A stretch of 64,000 nucleotides of DNA from Alistipes sp. (GCA_017532885.1 JAFXIS010000078.1:50002-114001); one strand, 5' to 3'. Positions 1 to 8,897 are shown, counted from the first letter of the stretch. Numbers and translations are program-made. Notes: generated by a model not told the origin, from the sequence alone.

Positions 1-345
1 CCACCAATCCCGATAATCTTCGATTACAACAACCTCCCATAGGTCTGCTCTCGGCTTCTGCCGCCGTTCAAGTCCCAATCTGCAATGTTGAGAGGTATGG
101 ACCGAATTCAGTGACCATTCCGTGCTTTTAGGAGTGGGTAAAGCGACACATTGTTTATCGTGATTGTTGTTGTGAGGGGTGCGGATATATGAAATGATTT
201 TGGGGACTATATGTTTTGATTGAAAAGGTGTAAATATATAATTGGAGTTGCTGTTTTGCGAAATTATTTTCATAACTTTGTAGAGATAGTAGATTGCCGA
301 AATGGTCTTTATCGGATGTGAAATATAATTTAGAATCCAAGATAT
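1..345. other. Leader region with a tRNA-3'-half-like fragment and a promoter
   Basis: No convincing gene is present. Bases 52-63 form a 4-bp hairpin (cggc-ttct-gccg) followed by ccgttcaagtccc, resembling the long variable arm plus T-arm of a class II tRNA. The same arrangement recurs at 16487-16520. The acceptor end is missing, so this is at most a fragment. A TAACTTTG -7 box at 273-280 is placed to serve the gene starting at 346. A 61-codon minus-strand frame at 155-340 has no recognisable features and lies across this promoter. Confidence 0.5.
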
Positions 346-1740
346 ATGAAGAATTTATTGCGCTTTTTTGTTGGAGGTTTGGTGCTGGGTGCCGTGGTGT
401 GTTGTGCGCCGAAGAGTGACTCTGCGCCGGAGCAGAATCGTATAATTGTATTGGACCCCGGGCATTTTCATGCCGGATTGTTGCAGATGCATCGCATTGA
501 GGGTATGTGCGATACGGTGAGTGTCTATGCTCCCGAAGGCCCGGAATTGGGCGGTTATCTTTATAATATCAACTACTACAACAACCGCAAGCATAACCCT
601 ACGCAATGGGTTGTTGAGCAATATGTCGGAGAAGATTATCTTGAGAAGATGCTCAGCGAAGCGGAGGGTAATACGATAGTGATTTCGGGCAATAATCAGA
701 AGAAAACGCGCTATATTTACGAATCCATAAAAGCGGGTTACAATGTCTTGGCGGATAAGCCTATGGCAATCTCGAAGGAGGACTTTGCGTTGTTGGAGAA
801 GTCCTACAAATTGGCCGAGAAGAAGGGTCTGGTGCTCTACGAACTTATGACCGAGCGATATGATATCTATAATGTTGTCGAGAAGGCGTTGTTGCACAAT
901 AAGGAGGTTTTTGGCGAGCTGCTGAAGGGTACAAAGGATGAGCCTGCGGTGGAGATGGAGAGCGTACATTATTTCTGTCGCATATCATCGAGTGGTAAGG
1001 CCTCGTCACGCCCCGCGTGGTATTACGATGTCGAGCAGCAGGGTGAGGGTATCGCCGATGTTACGACACATCTTATCGACCTTGTGCAGTGGGGTTGCTT
1101 CCCTGATGAGAGCATTCGATATGGTAAGGATGTAGTCTTGACCGATGCTGAGCATTGGCCTACACTCGTTACGCTTGACGATTACAAACTCTCGACCCGC
1201 GCCGAGGCATTCCCCGAATATCTTCAGAAGGATATCAACGAGGAGGGTGTTTTGGAGGTTATGGCAAATGGAAAGCTGTCGTTCGAGATGAAGGGTGTGA
1301 ATGTCGCCATTACGGTACATTGGCCCTTCCTCACTCCGCAGGGTGGCGGTGGCACTTCGCAGTCGATTAAGCGAGGCAGCCGCTCTACGATAGAGATTTT
1401 GCAGAGTGCCGAGACCGGCTATAAGAAGAATTTTTATGTTGTTCGCGCCGAGGGTGTCTGCGCCGAGGAGTTTGATGCAGCATTGCAAGGCGCAATTGCC
1501 GAGTTGAATGGCGAAAATCCCTATATTACTGTTACAGCCGAGGAGGGAGGCCGTTATCTTATTGAGTTCTCGGCAGAGAGCCGTAGTAGCCATGAAAACC
1601 ACTTCGGGCAGGTTGCTGCGAACTATTTCCGCTATATCAAGGAGCATAAAGCACCTCGCTGGGAGCGCGATAATGCCTTGTCGAAGTATTGGATTACAAC
1701 CGAAGGCGTAGCAGTGGCGAAGAGCAAAGATGAAAGATAA
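346..1740 (+). CDS. Exported Gfo/Idh/MocA-family oxidoreductase, probable lipoprotein
   Basis: A 464-residue dinucleotide-dependent oxidoreductase. It begins with a hydrophobic signal segment (residues 4-18) and Cys19-Cys20, most simply a lipoprotein signal with a relaxed Bacteroidota lipobox. The nucleotide-binding half carries the family's K-P step as DKPMA near residue 145, and the C-terminal half has the ADVTTHLIDLVQWG segment typical of the substrate domain. The C-terminal region matches what is annotated in Bacteroidales as a 'putative oxidoreductase C-terminal domain'. It is the first gene of a run that continues to 5577, 76 nt before the ApbE gene. The substrate is unknown; a sugar or glycoside is likely from the family. 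The last codons lie in a short dispersed repeat shared with 49161-49182. Confidence 0.85.
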   Translation: MKNLLRFFVGGLVLGAVVCCAPKSDSAPEQNRIIVLDPGHFHAGLLQMHRIEGMCDTVSVYAPEGPELGGYLYNINYYNNRKHNPTQWVVEQYVGEDYLEKMLSEAEGNTIVISGNNQKKTRYIYESIKAGYNVLADKPMAISKEDFALLEKSYKLAEKKGLVLYELMTERYDIYNVVEKALLHNKEVFGELLKGTKDEPAVEMESVHYFCRISSSGKASSRPAWYYDVEQQGEGIADVTTHLIDLVQWGCFPDESIRYGKDVVLTDAEHWPTLVTLDDYKLSTRAEAFPEYLQKDINEEGVLEVMANGKLSFEMKGVNVAITVHWPFLTPQGGGGTSQSIKRGSRSTIEILQSAETGYKKNFYVVRAEGVCAEEFDAALQGAIAELNGENPYITVTAEEGGRYLIEFSAESRSSHENHFGQVAANYFRYIKEHKAPRWERDNALSKYWITTEGVAVAKSKDER

Positions 1741-1816
1741 AAGAGCAAAGATAGTTTTATAAATATTACCCACTTTTCCAATTCTCTAATAATTTTGAAT
1801 TTGAATTACTGCTCCT

Positions 1817-2623
1817 ATGCAAAAACCAATATCGGAATACTACCCCGAGCAGAGGGCATTTTATGCCTTGCATCCCGATATTATGGGTACGCGGTTCGAG
1901 ATGATTCTCTACGACGACCGACGCGAGGAGTTGGAGCTATTGTGGCGGCAGATTGTCGAGCGATTAGAGGAGTGGCATGCGATGTTTAACCGCTTTGGTG
2001 CGGCGAGCGAGGTGGCGCGCTTAAACAACTGTCAAGATACGCTGTGGCATGCGGTGAGTGAGGAGTTGGGGCGCGTGTTGTGCATGTGTCGGGAGTATTG
2101 GCTTAAGACGGAACGACTATTCGATATTACGCGCCGAGATATGAGCCTTGTGGAGATAGACGAGGGACAGATGCGGAAGTATAAGTCGGATGTGACGCTC
2201 GATTTGGGAGGTTTTGCCAAGGGATATGCGCTGTTGCAGGTGGAGGAGATGTTGAAGCGCCAGGGTATAAAGAGCGCGATTGTCGATTTTGGCCATAGCA
2301 CGATAATGACCATAGGCGTGAAGCCCGACGGTGAGGATTGGATGATTGGTCTGCCTTCGCCGTATGATGGTCGGGAGGTGGCGCGATTTGCGTTGCACGA
2401 CCAAACCCTCTCGACATCGGGAAATACTCCCTCGTATGTGGGGCATATAGTAAATCCGCGGAGTGGTGAGCAAATTTGCGATAGAGCGTTGAGTTGTATC
2501 GTTGCCAAAAGCCCTTTGGATGCCGAGGTGCTGAGTACGGTGCAGATGATAGCCTCCGAAGAGCAGATGTCGCTCATAGCGGAAAATTTTGAAATTATTA
2601 CGGCTAAAAGATACGAATTATAA
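1817..2623 (+). CDS. FAD:protein FMN transferase (ApbE family)
   Basis: A 268-residue ApbE-type enzyme, which transfers FMN from FAD to a Thr/Ser of a target flavoprotein with Mg2+. Visible landmarks are MGTRFEMIL near residue 24, the DLGGFAKGYAL glycine motif near 127, STSGNTPSYVGHIVNPRSG near 193 (family S-G and H-I-x-P elements) and the late DAEVLST segment. Most family members are lipoproteins or secreted. This one has no signal peptide from its ATG, so it would act in the cytoplasm unless a start further upstream is used. It ends 3 nt before the next Gfo/Idh gene. No obvious flavinylation target (such as RnfG/NqrC) is nearby. Confidence 0.88.
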   Translation: MQKPISEYYPEQRAFYALHPDIMGTRFEMILYDDRREELELLWRQIVERLEEWHAMFNRFGAASEVARLNNCQDTLWHAVSEELGRVLCMCREYWLKTERLFDITRRDMSLVEIDEGQMRKYKSDVTLDLGGFAKGYALLQVEEMLKRQGIKSAIVDFGHSTIMTIGVKPDGEDWMIGLPSPYDGREVARFALHDQTLSTSGNTPSYVGHIVNPRSGEQICDRALSCIVAKSPLDAEVLSTVQMIASEEQMSLIAENFEIITAKRYEL

Positions 2624-2626
2624 TAT

Positions 2627-3949
2627 ATGGAGGAGAATAAGAAGGTCGAAAAGGAGTTGAGCCGCCGCCAATTCTTCAAGGAGTTGGGGTATATGGCAGG
2701 AGGTGCTATGTTGCTCTCTATGCCGTGGCTCAAGTCGCAAACGCCCGAAAAATTGGAGGAGATTAAAGGCGATAAGGCGCGTGTTGCACTTATCGGTTGT
2801 GGCTCGCGAGGACAGTATCATCTTCATAATTTGAAGTTTATACCTCATGCCGAGGTTGTGGCTCTGTGCGATGATTATGAGCCTAACCTGAAAGCTGCCG
2901 CTGAGCTATGCCCCAACGCTCGCACATATAGCGATTATCGGGAACTGCTCGAAGCCAAGGATATCGATGGCGTAATTATCGCCACGCCGCTCAATTGGCA
3001 CGCCCCTATGGTTTTGGATGCTCTGGCGGCGGGTAAACATACCTTCTGTGAGAAGGCTATGGCGCGTACGATGAGCGAGTGTAGGGCGATATATGAGGCT
3101 TACAAGCGTACGGACAAGGCCCTTTATTTCTGCATGCAGCGAATGTACGACGAAAAGTATATCAAGGGCATGGAACGCATACATTCGGGTCTGATAGGCG
3201 ACATTGTCGGTATGCGTTGCCATTGGTTCCGTAATGCCGATTGGCGCAGGCCTGTACCCTCGCCGGAATTGGAGCGCAGGATAAATTGGCGCCTGTATCG
3301 CGAATCGTCGGGCGGATTGATGACCGAACTCGCGTGCCACCAATTGGAGGTCTGCAATTGGGCTATGGAGCGCATGCCCGAGATGATTATGGGCTTGGGA
3401 GATATCGTCTTTTGGAAGGATGGTCGCGAGGTTTATGATAATGTGAATGTCATCTATCGCTATTCGGATGGTGTTAAGATAAATTACGAGTCGCTTATCT
3501 CGAATAAGTATAACGGCATGGAGGACCAGATTCTCGGTCATAAGGGTACGGTCGATATGACCAAGGGAATCTATTATTTGGAGGATGATAATCAATATTC
3601 GGGCATTCGTCAGCTGTTGCGTGAAACGCAGGAGAAGACCCTGGGTGCCATTCCTTCGGCAGGGCCAAGCTGGCGACCTGAAACTCGCAAGGAGTATATG
3701 CCTCACTCGCTTGTCGAGGGTGCGGTGTCGGTCAATAGCGGTCAGAGTACAGTGGGTGCCGATAATGATGGCTCGGATGTTATCCTGTCGGCATTCTGTC
3801 AGTCGTGTCTTACGGGCGAGAAGGCTCAAAATGTTGTTGAGGAGGCTTACTGCTCGACGCTACTCTGCTTGCTGGGTAATCAGGCGATGGAGGAGTGTCG
3901 TACGATAAAATTCCCCGAGGAGTATAAAATACCATACATGAAATTTTAG
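2627..3949 (+). CDS. Tat-exported Gfo/Idh/MocA-family oxidoreductase
   Basis: A 440-residue protein. Its N-terminus is a twin-arginine signal (SRRQFFKELGYMAGGAMLLSMPWL, arginines at 12-13), so it should fold with its cofactor and then cross the inner membrane. The Rossmann motif is ALIGCGSRGQYH near residue 55. The usual E-K-P is E-K-A here (CEKAMA, about 140). The catalytic-type histidine region is MTELACHQLEVCNWAM near 230. Overall it resembles the Bacteroidales exported Gfo/Idh/MocA proteins, which include NAD-dependent glycosidases (GH109-like) and 3-keto-sugar-forming dehydrogenases. Which of these applies cannot be told from the sequence. It is followed 2 nt later by a small membrane-protein gene. 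Confidence 0.87.
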   Translation: MEENKKVEKELSRRQFFKELGYMAGGAMLLSMPWLKSQTPEKLEEIKGDKARVALIGCGSRGQYHLHNLKFIPHAEVVALCDDYEPNLKAAAELCPNARTYSDYRELLEAKDIDGVIIATPLNWHAPMVLDALAAGKHTFCEKAMARTMSECRAIYEAYKRTDKALYFCMQRMYDEKYIKGMERIHSGLIGDIVGMRCHWFRNADWRRPVPSPELERRINWRLYRESSGGLMTELACHQLEVCNWAMERMPEMIMGLGDIVFWKDGREVYDNVNVIYRYSDGVKINYESLISNKYNGMEDQILGHKGTVDMTKGIYYLEDDNQYSGIRQLLRETQEKTLGAIPSAGPSWRPETRKEYMPHSLVEGAVSVNSGQSTVGADNDGSDVILSAFCQSCLTGEKAQNVVEEAYCSTLLCLLGNQAMEECRTIKFPEEYKIPYMKF

Positions 3950-3951
3950 CT

Positions 3952-4221
3952 ATGAAGTTGGATAAAGTTATTTCGGTCATAACACTCCGCGATGTGGTGC
4001 GTGAGGTGGTGGTATTTGGCGCCTGCTTTTTGGTGGCGTTTGCATTGAGCATATATGCTGTTGTGCATTATCAGACGCAGTGGTCGGAACTCTATACAGA
4101 TATAGGTTTTACGGCTGCATTGGCAGCAATAATATATCTTGCACGCTGCGTGTTCAAGTGCTTGGCAATGGTTGCCTGTCGTGTGGTATGTAAAATAAGA
4201 AAATGCAAACAAAAAGCATAA
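3952..4221 (+). CDS. Small two-helix membrane protein, unknown function
   Basis: An 89-residue protein with two hydrophobic segments (about residues 17-37 and 48-68) and a basic, Cys-containing tail (CRVVCKIRKCKQKA). The ATG lies 2 nt after the upstream stop and the gene ends 12 nt before the next Gfo/Idh gene, so it is almost certainly translated as part of the operon. No family is recognised. It could be a membrane anchor or partner for the exported oxidoreductases, but that rests only on position. Confidence 0.7.
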   Translation: MKLDKVISVITLRDVVREVVVFGACFLVAFALSIYAVVHYQTQWSELYTDIGFTAALAAIIYLARCVFKCLAMVACRVVCKIRKCKQKA

Positions 4222-4233
4222 AATAATAGAGAT

Positions 4234-5577
4234 ATGGTTTCAAGAAGAGATTTTCTAAAGCAGGCTTTTGCCGGTGCGGCAGCACTCTCGTTGGGCGGTG
4301 TAACATCTTCATTTGCAAATTCTTCGTACCAAAATGTTGCGGGAGCGAATGACCGTATCCGCATAGGTATTATAGGCGTAAATTCGCGTGGACGCGGCAT
4401 AGCAAAGGGTTTGTGTAAGTTGCCCGATTGCGAGATAACATATGTCTGCGATGTCGATTCGCGCGCTATCGAGCGTTGCCAAAATAGCGTAAGAAAGATT
4501 ACGGGTAAGGCTCCAAAGGGCGAGAGGGATTTGCGCGTGATGCTCCAAAAGGAGGATGTTGATGCAGTTATCATTGCTATGCCTGACCATTGGCACGCTC
4601 CGGCGGCTATTATGGCTATGCAGGCGGGTAAGCATGTATATTTGGAGAAACCTACGAGTCATAATCCCGCCGAGAATGAGTTGCTGATGCGTGCAGCGTT
4701 GAAATATGGCAAGGTTGTGCAGGTGGGTAACCAGCGCCGCTCGTGGCCCAATGTGCAGGCCGCTATTACTGAGATTCATGCCGGAAATATCGGTAAGGTG
4801 CGCTATGCCAAGTCGTGGTATGTCAATTCGCGCCCCTCGATTGGCGTGGGTAAGGTTGCTCCCGTGCCCGAATGGCTCGATTGGGATTTGTGGCAGGGCC
4901 CCGCTCCGCGTCGCGAGTATAAGGATAATATCGTGCATTATAATTGGCATTGGTTCTGGCATTGGGGTACGGGTGAGGCGCTGAATAATGGTACTCACTT
5001 CGTCGATTTGTTGCGCTGGGGCTTGCAGGTGGGCTATCCTACGAAGGTCGATTCTATCGGCGGTCGCTACCACTATCAGGACGATTGGGAAACTCCCGAT
5101 ACGCAACTTATTACCTATCAGTTTGGCGACGAGGCCGCATGCTCGTGGGAAGGTCGTAGCTGTAATTCGCAACCCGTTGATAATCAAGGTTTGGGCGTTG
5201 CGTTCTATGGCGAAAAAGCTACGCTTTATCTCTCCGGCGGCAACGACTACAAGATTTGCGATATGAAGGGCAAAGTTATAAAGGATGTGCAGAGCCAGCT
5301 GCAATTCGAGGAGGGTAATTTGCTCAATCCCTCGGAGGCGCTCGATGCTTTCCATTTCCGTAACTGGTTTGACGCGATTCGTACGGGCGCGAAGCTCAAC
5401 TCCGATATTGTCGAGGCGTGTATCAGCACCCAGCTTGTGCAGTATGGTAATATCGCCCAGCGCGTGGGCCATTCACTTGATATCGACCCCGTCAGCGGCC
5501 GCATCCTGAATGCCGACCGCGAGGTAAATCAACTCTGGGGTCGCAAATACGAAAAAGGCTGGGAACCAAAGCTGTAA
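4234..5577 (+). CDS. Tat-exported Gfo/Idh/MocA-family oxidoreductase
   Basis: A 447-residue protein with a Tat signal (VSRRDFLKQAFAGAAALSLGG at the very start). The Rossmann glycine motif is IGIIGVNSRGRG near residue 44. The canonical E-K-P is present as LEKPTSHNP near 136, and the substrate-side histidine region is NNGTHFVDLLRWGL near 255. It is of the kind common in multiple copies in gut Bacteroidales and Planctomycetes. It is more canonical than its two operon neighbours (EKP, versus DKP and EKA), which suggests that the three act on different substrates or carry out different steps. It is the last gene of the operon, with a strong terminator at 5604-5638. Confidence 0.87.
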   Translation: MVSRRDFLKQAFAGAAALSLGGVTSSFANSSYQNVAGANDRIRIGIIGVNSRGRGIAKGLCKLPDCEITYVCDVDSRAIERCQNSVRKITGKAPKGERDLRVMLQKEDVDAVIIAMPDHWHAPAAIMAMQAGKHVYLEKPTSHNPAENELLMRAALKYGKVVQVGNQRRSWPNVQAAITEIHAGNIGKVRYAKSWYVNSRPSIGVGKVAPVPEWLDWDLWQGPAPRREYKDNIVHYNWHWFWHWGTGEALNNGTHFVDLLRWGLQVGYPTKVDSIGGRYHYQDDWETPDTQLITYQFGDEAACSWEGRSCNSQPVDNQGLGVAFYGEKATLYLSGGNDYKICDMKGKVIKDVQSQLQFEEGNLLNPSEALDAFHFRNWFDAIRTGAKLNSDIVEACISTQLVQYGNIAQRVGHSLDIDPVSGRILNADREVNQLWGRKYEKGWEPKL

Positions 5578-5603
5578 GGACTCCCTGACCCCGAACTTTA
5601 GAT

Positions 5604-5638
5604 AATCGTCTTTCGCTTTGCGGAGGACGATTTTTTTT
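5604..5638 (+). terminator. Rho-independent terminator after the oxidoreductase operon
   Basis: A 12-bp stem (aatcgtctttcg with cggaggacgatt, two G-U pairs), loop ctttg, followed by eight T residues. Confidence 0.9.
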
Positions 5639-5720
5639 AGCCTATAGATACTGATTCTTCTCATCCTATTTCTTGGTACGAAATATGCGCTTGGGGTTGG
5701 AAATCAATATCAAGTGAATT

Positions 5721-6791
5721 ATGACTAAAAAGAGTTTTGTTTTGGGTTTGGCGGCGATGTGCGGAGGTGTTATGCCGTCGTTTGCCTGTACAGGTATTTC
5801 GCTGCGCGCAAAGGATGGCAGCTATGTGCAGGCGCGCACTATCGAGGCGGCGGCAATGGCTTTAGAGAGCAATTATGTCGTTATTCCGCGCGGGCACGAG
5901 ATGCAGTCGTTCACTCCCTCGGGTCGGAACGGCTTGCAGTTCAAGGCGCGCTATGGCGTTGTGGGACTGTCGGTTGTAAAGGAGGAGTTTATTGCCGAGG
6001 GAATCAACGAAGAGGGTCTGTCGGCGGGGTTGTTCTTCTTCCCGCAATATGGTGGTTATGAGCGATATGAGCCGTCGCAGAATGCTCGAACTTTGGGCGA
6101 CTTGCAGGTCGTAGGGTGGATTCTCGCGTCGTTTTCGACAATCGACGAAGTGAAGGCGGCTCTGCCCTCGGTGCGTATCGTGGGGTTGGACTCTTCGGCT
6201 GTGGTACATTGGCGCATAGGCGAGCGCTCGGGTCGTCAGGTTGTGATGGAGATAGTGGATGGAGTGCCTCATTTCTACGAAAACAAGGTGGGCGTTATAA
6301 CCAACGCTCCGGGGTTTGAGTGGCACTTGACAAACCTCAATAACTATGTGAACCTCTATCCCGGAAGTGCTCCCGAGCATCGCCTGTCGGACGAGGAGCT
6401 GCGCCCCATAGGCGGAAATTCGGGGTTCTTAGGTCTGCCGGGCGACGCGACGCCCCCATCGCGTTTCGTGCGAGCAGCATTTTATCGTGCTACGGCGCCA
6501 CAGCTGGCTACGGGGTATGAAACCGTGTTGCAGAGCTTCCACCTGCTTAATAATTTCGATGTGCCAATCGGTATTGAGCACCCTGCCGACAAGGTGCCCG
6601 ATATAATAAGTGCTACGCAATGGACCTCGGCGATAGATTTAAGCAATAGGCGCGTGTATTACAAAACGATGTATAATAACTCGATTCGCTGCATCGACCT
6701 TGCAAAGATAGATTTCGAAAAGGTTGCTTATCAGGTGCATCCGTTGGATAACCTGAAACAACAGCCGATAGAGGAGATTGTGGTGGAGTGA
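5721..6791 (+). CDS. Secreted choloylglycine hydrolase-family enzyme (bile salt hydrolase / penicillin V acylase-like)
   Basis: A 356-residue N-terminal-nucleophile amidase. The first 22 residues are a signal peptide ending ...MPSFA, immediately followed by Cys23 (ACTGISL), so export would expose the catalytic N-terminal cysteine. Family landmarks are the Arg of QARTIE about 19 residues later, TNAPGFEWHLTNLNNYVNL near 193, GGNSGFLGLPGDATPPSRFV near 228 (catalytic-type Asn and Arg) and SATQWTSAIDL near 295. The Asp usual in RxxD is Glu (RTIE), seen in a subset of the family. Members deconjugate bile salts or cleave other linear amides such as penicillin V or acyl-homoserine lactones; substrate cannot be decided here. 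It is monocistronic, with a terminator at 6839-6876. Confidence 0.85.
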   Translation: MTKKSFVLGLAAMCGGVMPSFACTGISLRAKDGSYVQARTIEAAAMALESNYVVIPRGHEMQSFTPSGRNGLQFKARYGVVGLSVVKEEFIAEGINEEGLSAGLFFFPQYGGYERYEPSQNARTLGDLQVVGWILASFSTIDEVKAALPSVRIVGLDSSAVVHWRIGERSGRQVVMEIVDGVPHFYENKVGVITNAPGFEWHLTNLNNYVNLYPGSAPEHRLSDEELRPIGGNSGFLGLPGDATPPSRFVRAAFYRATAPQLATGYETVLQSFHLLNNFDVPIGIEHPADKVPDIISATQWTSAIDLSNRRVYYKTMYNNSIRCIDLAKIDFEKVAYQVHPLDNLKQQPIEEIVVE

Positions 6792-6838
6792 TTCCGGCAA
6801 AACATAAGGCTGTCTAACAAGATTTTTTCCGAAAGGCA

Positions 6839-6876
6839 AGAGGGTGTTCAAAAAAATATTGAATACTCTCTTTTTT
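6839..6876 (+). terminator. Rho-independent terminator
   Basis: agagggtgttcaa pairs with ttgaatactctct (13 bp with two G-U pairs) and is followed by a T6 run. It lies 47 nt after the hydrolase stop codon. Confidence 0.8.
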
Positions 6877-7150
6877 ATGTCGTGTAAATGGATGTCTAAT
6901 TGTATATACAAATAGTCATTTTCGGTGTATATGTCGATTTGGATGTGGCTACTTGTGAAAAATAATAAAGTTGATAATTATATGTAACTATCATATAATC
7001 AGTGTTTTATGTTTGAATGCCGATAAATGTAATTAAGGCTAAATAACTATACATATCAAAAATAATTGTAAATCTTTGTGCTGTTTGGAAATTAATTATA
7101 TCTTTGTATTGTCTGATATGTCTAAACATATATTCGAAATGTAAACATAT
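6877..7150. other. AT-rich intergenic stretch ahead of the sugar operon
   Basis: No gene is seen. It is strongly AT-rich and carries the promoter of the next operon near its end. No palindrome that would clearly be an operator was found. Confidence 0.5.
7075..7106 (+). promoter_or_regulatory. Bacteroidota-type promoter of the PMI-ROK-MFS operon
   Basis: TTTG at 7075-7078, a 20-bp spacer, then TATCTTTG at 7099-7106. The ATG is at 7151. Confidence 0.75.
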
Positions 7151-8875
7151 ATGAGAAGGTCCAATTACGATAAGTTCCCGTCTACGAAGATTTCAGGTGC
7201 TGTGACATGCGGTTGGCAGGATATTATTGCAATGATACAATCGCATATGGGGCATCGCCGAGTATTGGCGATAGATCTCTATCTCGGAGTATATGAAAGT
7301 GAGATTTTTGAGGCGTTTTCAAGTGTTGCAAATGCTACAATAATAGATGTGCGTAGCCTTTTGAAATCGGAGAGCGAGATTTTGAATATGACATCGCGTT
7401 ATATGACGAACGATGTTCTGTTTGGGTATGTGTCGCCTTTGCGCCTGGATGATTACTTTGACGAGGATAAATTGTCGAAGTGTCGTTGTGACATGGCGAC
7501 ATCGGAAGAGTGCTATATCGTTATAGGAACGGGTGCTGCGAGGGTTGCGGATGATGCGATGATTGTTTATGTCGATATGGCGCGCTGGGAGATTCAGCAA
7601 CGCTTCCGTCGTCATGAGGTGAAGGCTCTGGGTGTGGATAATCATGCGGAGGCTCCGTCGTTGCAGTATAAACGCGGATATTTTAATGATTGGCGCATAT
7701 GTGATAGGCATAAGGATGAATACTTCGATAAGATAGAGTTCTGGATAGATACACACGAGCCTCATGCTCCAAAGATGATAGACCGCACAACTTTTATGCG
7801 GGGAATAGAGCAAACGGCGTCGGGTCCATTCAGAGTTGTACCTTTCTTCGACCCTGCGCCGTGGGGAGGTCAGTGGATGAAAGAGGTGTGCGATTTGGAT
7901 AGGTCGCAAGAGAATTTTGGGTGGTGCTTTGATTGTGTTCCCGAGGAGAATAGCCTCTATTTCGAAATCGAAGGGCACCGCTTTGAGATTCCTGCTGTGG
8001 ATTTGGTGTTGCTAAAGAGTCGGGCATTGTTGGGCGAGGCCGTTGAGGCGAGGTTCGGTAAGGATTTTCCGATTCGATTTGATTTTTTGGATACAATGGG
8101 AGGTGGAAACCTCAGCCTTCAGGTGCATCCTACAACGCAATTTATATATGATAATTTCGGCATGCAATATACTCAGGATGAGAGTTATTACCTCTTGGAT
8201 GCCGGAGATGATGCTGCGGTATATATCGGAGTAAAGGAGGGTATCGACCGAGATGCGATGATTGCCGATTTGAAGGCTGCACAGCGTGGTGAGATAGTGT
8301 TCGATACCGAGAAATATGTTAATCGTATCTCGGCGCGCAAGCATGACCACTTCTTGATACCCGGAGGTACTATTCACTGCTCCGGAGCAAATAGTTTGGT
8401 TTTGGAGATAAGTTCAACGCCCAATATCTTTACATTTAAGTTGTGGGATTGGCTGCGTTTAGGTCTTGACGGAAAGCCGCGTCCGATAAATATCGAGCGA
8501 GGAGAGAAGGTGATTAATTGGGGGCGTGATACCGATTATGTATATAATAATTTATACAACCAAGTATCTATCGTCGATTCCGGCTCGGGCTGGGTTGAGG
8601 AGCGAACCGGATTGCATCAGAATGAATTTATCGAAACTCGCCGACATCGTTTTACTGCGCCGGTCAAGCATAATACCTGTGGCAGTGTGAATGTGCTTAA
8701 TCTTGTCGAGGGCGATGTTGTATCGGTGGAGAGTGTGAATGGTGAGTTTGAGCCATTTGAGGTCCATTATGCTGAAACTTTTATAGTCCCGGCCGCTGTC
8801 GGAGAGTATATAATCCGCCCATGCGGAGAGTGCGACAAGGAGTATGCAACCATAAAGGCGTATGTTCGTTTTTAG
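7151..8875 (+). CDS. Class I mannose-6-phosphate isomerase with extra N-terminal domain
   Basis: A 574-residue protein, longer than the usual isomerase (about 320-400). The C-terminal half is a cupin-type class I phosphomannose isomerase. Zinc ligands are visible in NLSLQVHP (Gln and His, about residue 320), the Glu of QDESYYLL (about 342) and the His of PGGTIHC (about 413). The first 220 residues (starting GWQDIIAMIQSHMGHRRVLAIDLYLG) resemble the core of a nucleoside or uridine kinase but lack a P-loop, so they are probably not an active kinase. Expected reaction: mannose-6-P to fructose-6-P, or a related sugar phosphate. It is first in an operon with a ROK kinase and an MFS transporter. Confidence 0.88.
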   Translation: MRRSNYDKFPSTKISGAVTCGWQDIIAMIQSHMGHRRVLAIDLYLGVYESEIFEAFSSVANATIIDVRSLLKSESEILNMTSRYMTNDVLFGYVSPLRLDDYFDEDKLSKCRCDMATSEECYIVIGTGAARVADDAMIVYVDMARWEIQQRFRRHEVKALGVDNHAEAPSLQYKRGYFNDWRICDRHKDEYFDKIEFWIDTHEPHAPKMIDRTTFMRGIEQTASGPFRVVPFFDPAPWGGQWMKEVCDLDRSQENFGWCFDCVPEENSLYFEIEGHRFEIPAVDLVLLKSRALLGEAVEARFGKDFPIRFDFLDTMGGGNLSLQVHPTTQFIYDNFGMQYTQDESYYLLDAGDDAAVYIGVKEGIDRDAMIADLKAAQRGEIVFDTEKYVNRISARKHDHFLIPGGTIHCSGANSLVLEISSTPNIFTFKLWDWLRLGLDGKPRPINIERGEKVINWGRDTDYVYNNLYNQVSIVDSGSGWVEERTGLHQNEFIETRRHRFTAPVKHNTCGSVNVLNLVEGDVVSVESVNGEFEPFEVHYAETFIVPAAVGEYIIRPCGECDKEYATIKAYVRF

Positions 8876-8897
8876 AATTAAAAATAGAGTTTAGTTT

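Noticed and set aside
155..340. 61-codon minus-strand frame at the window start
   Set aside because: It covers the promoter of the gene at 346, has no domain or signal, and has AT-rich composition typical of intergenic DNA.
2906..5472. Long minus-strand frames (307 and 387 codons) opposite the Gfo/Idh genes
   Set aside because: They are antisense shadows created by the codon use of convincing plus-strand enzymes; their translations show no family features.
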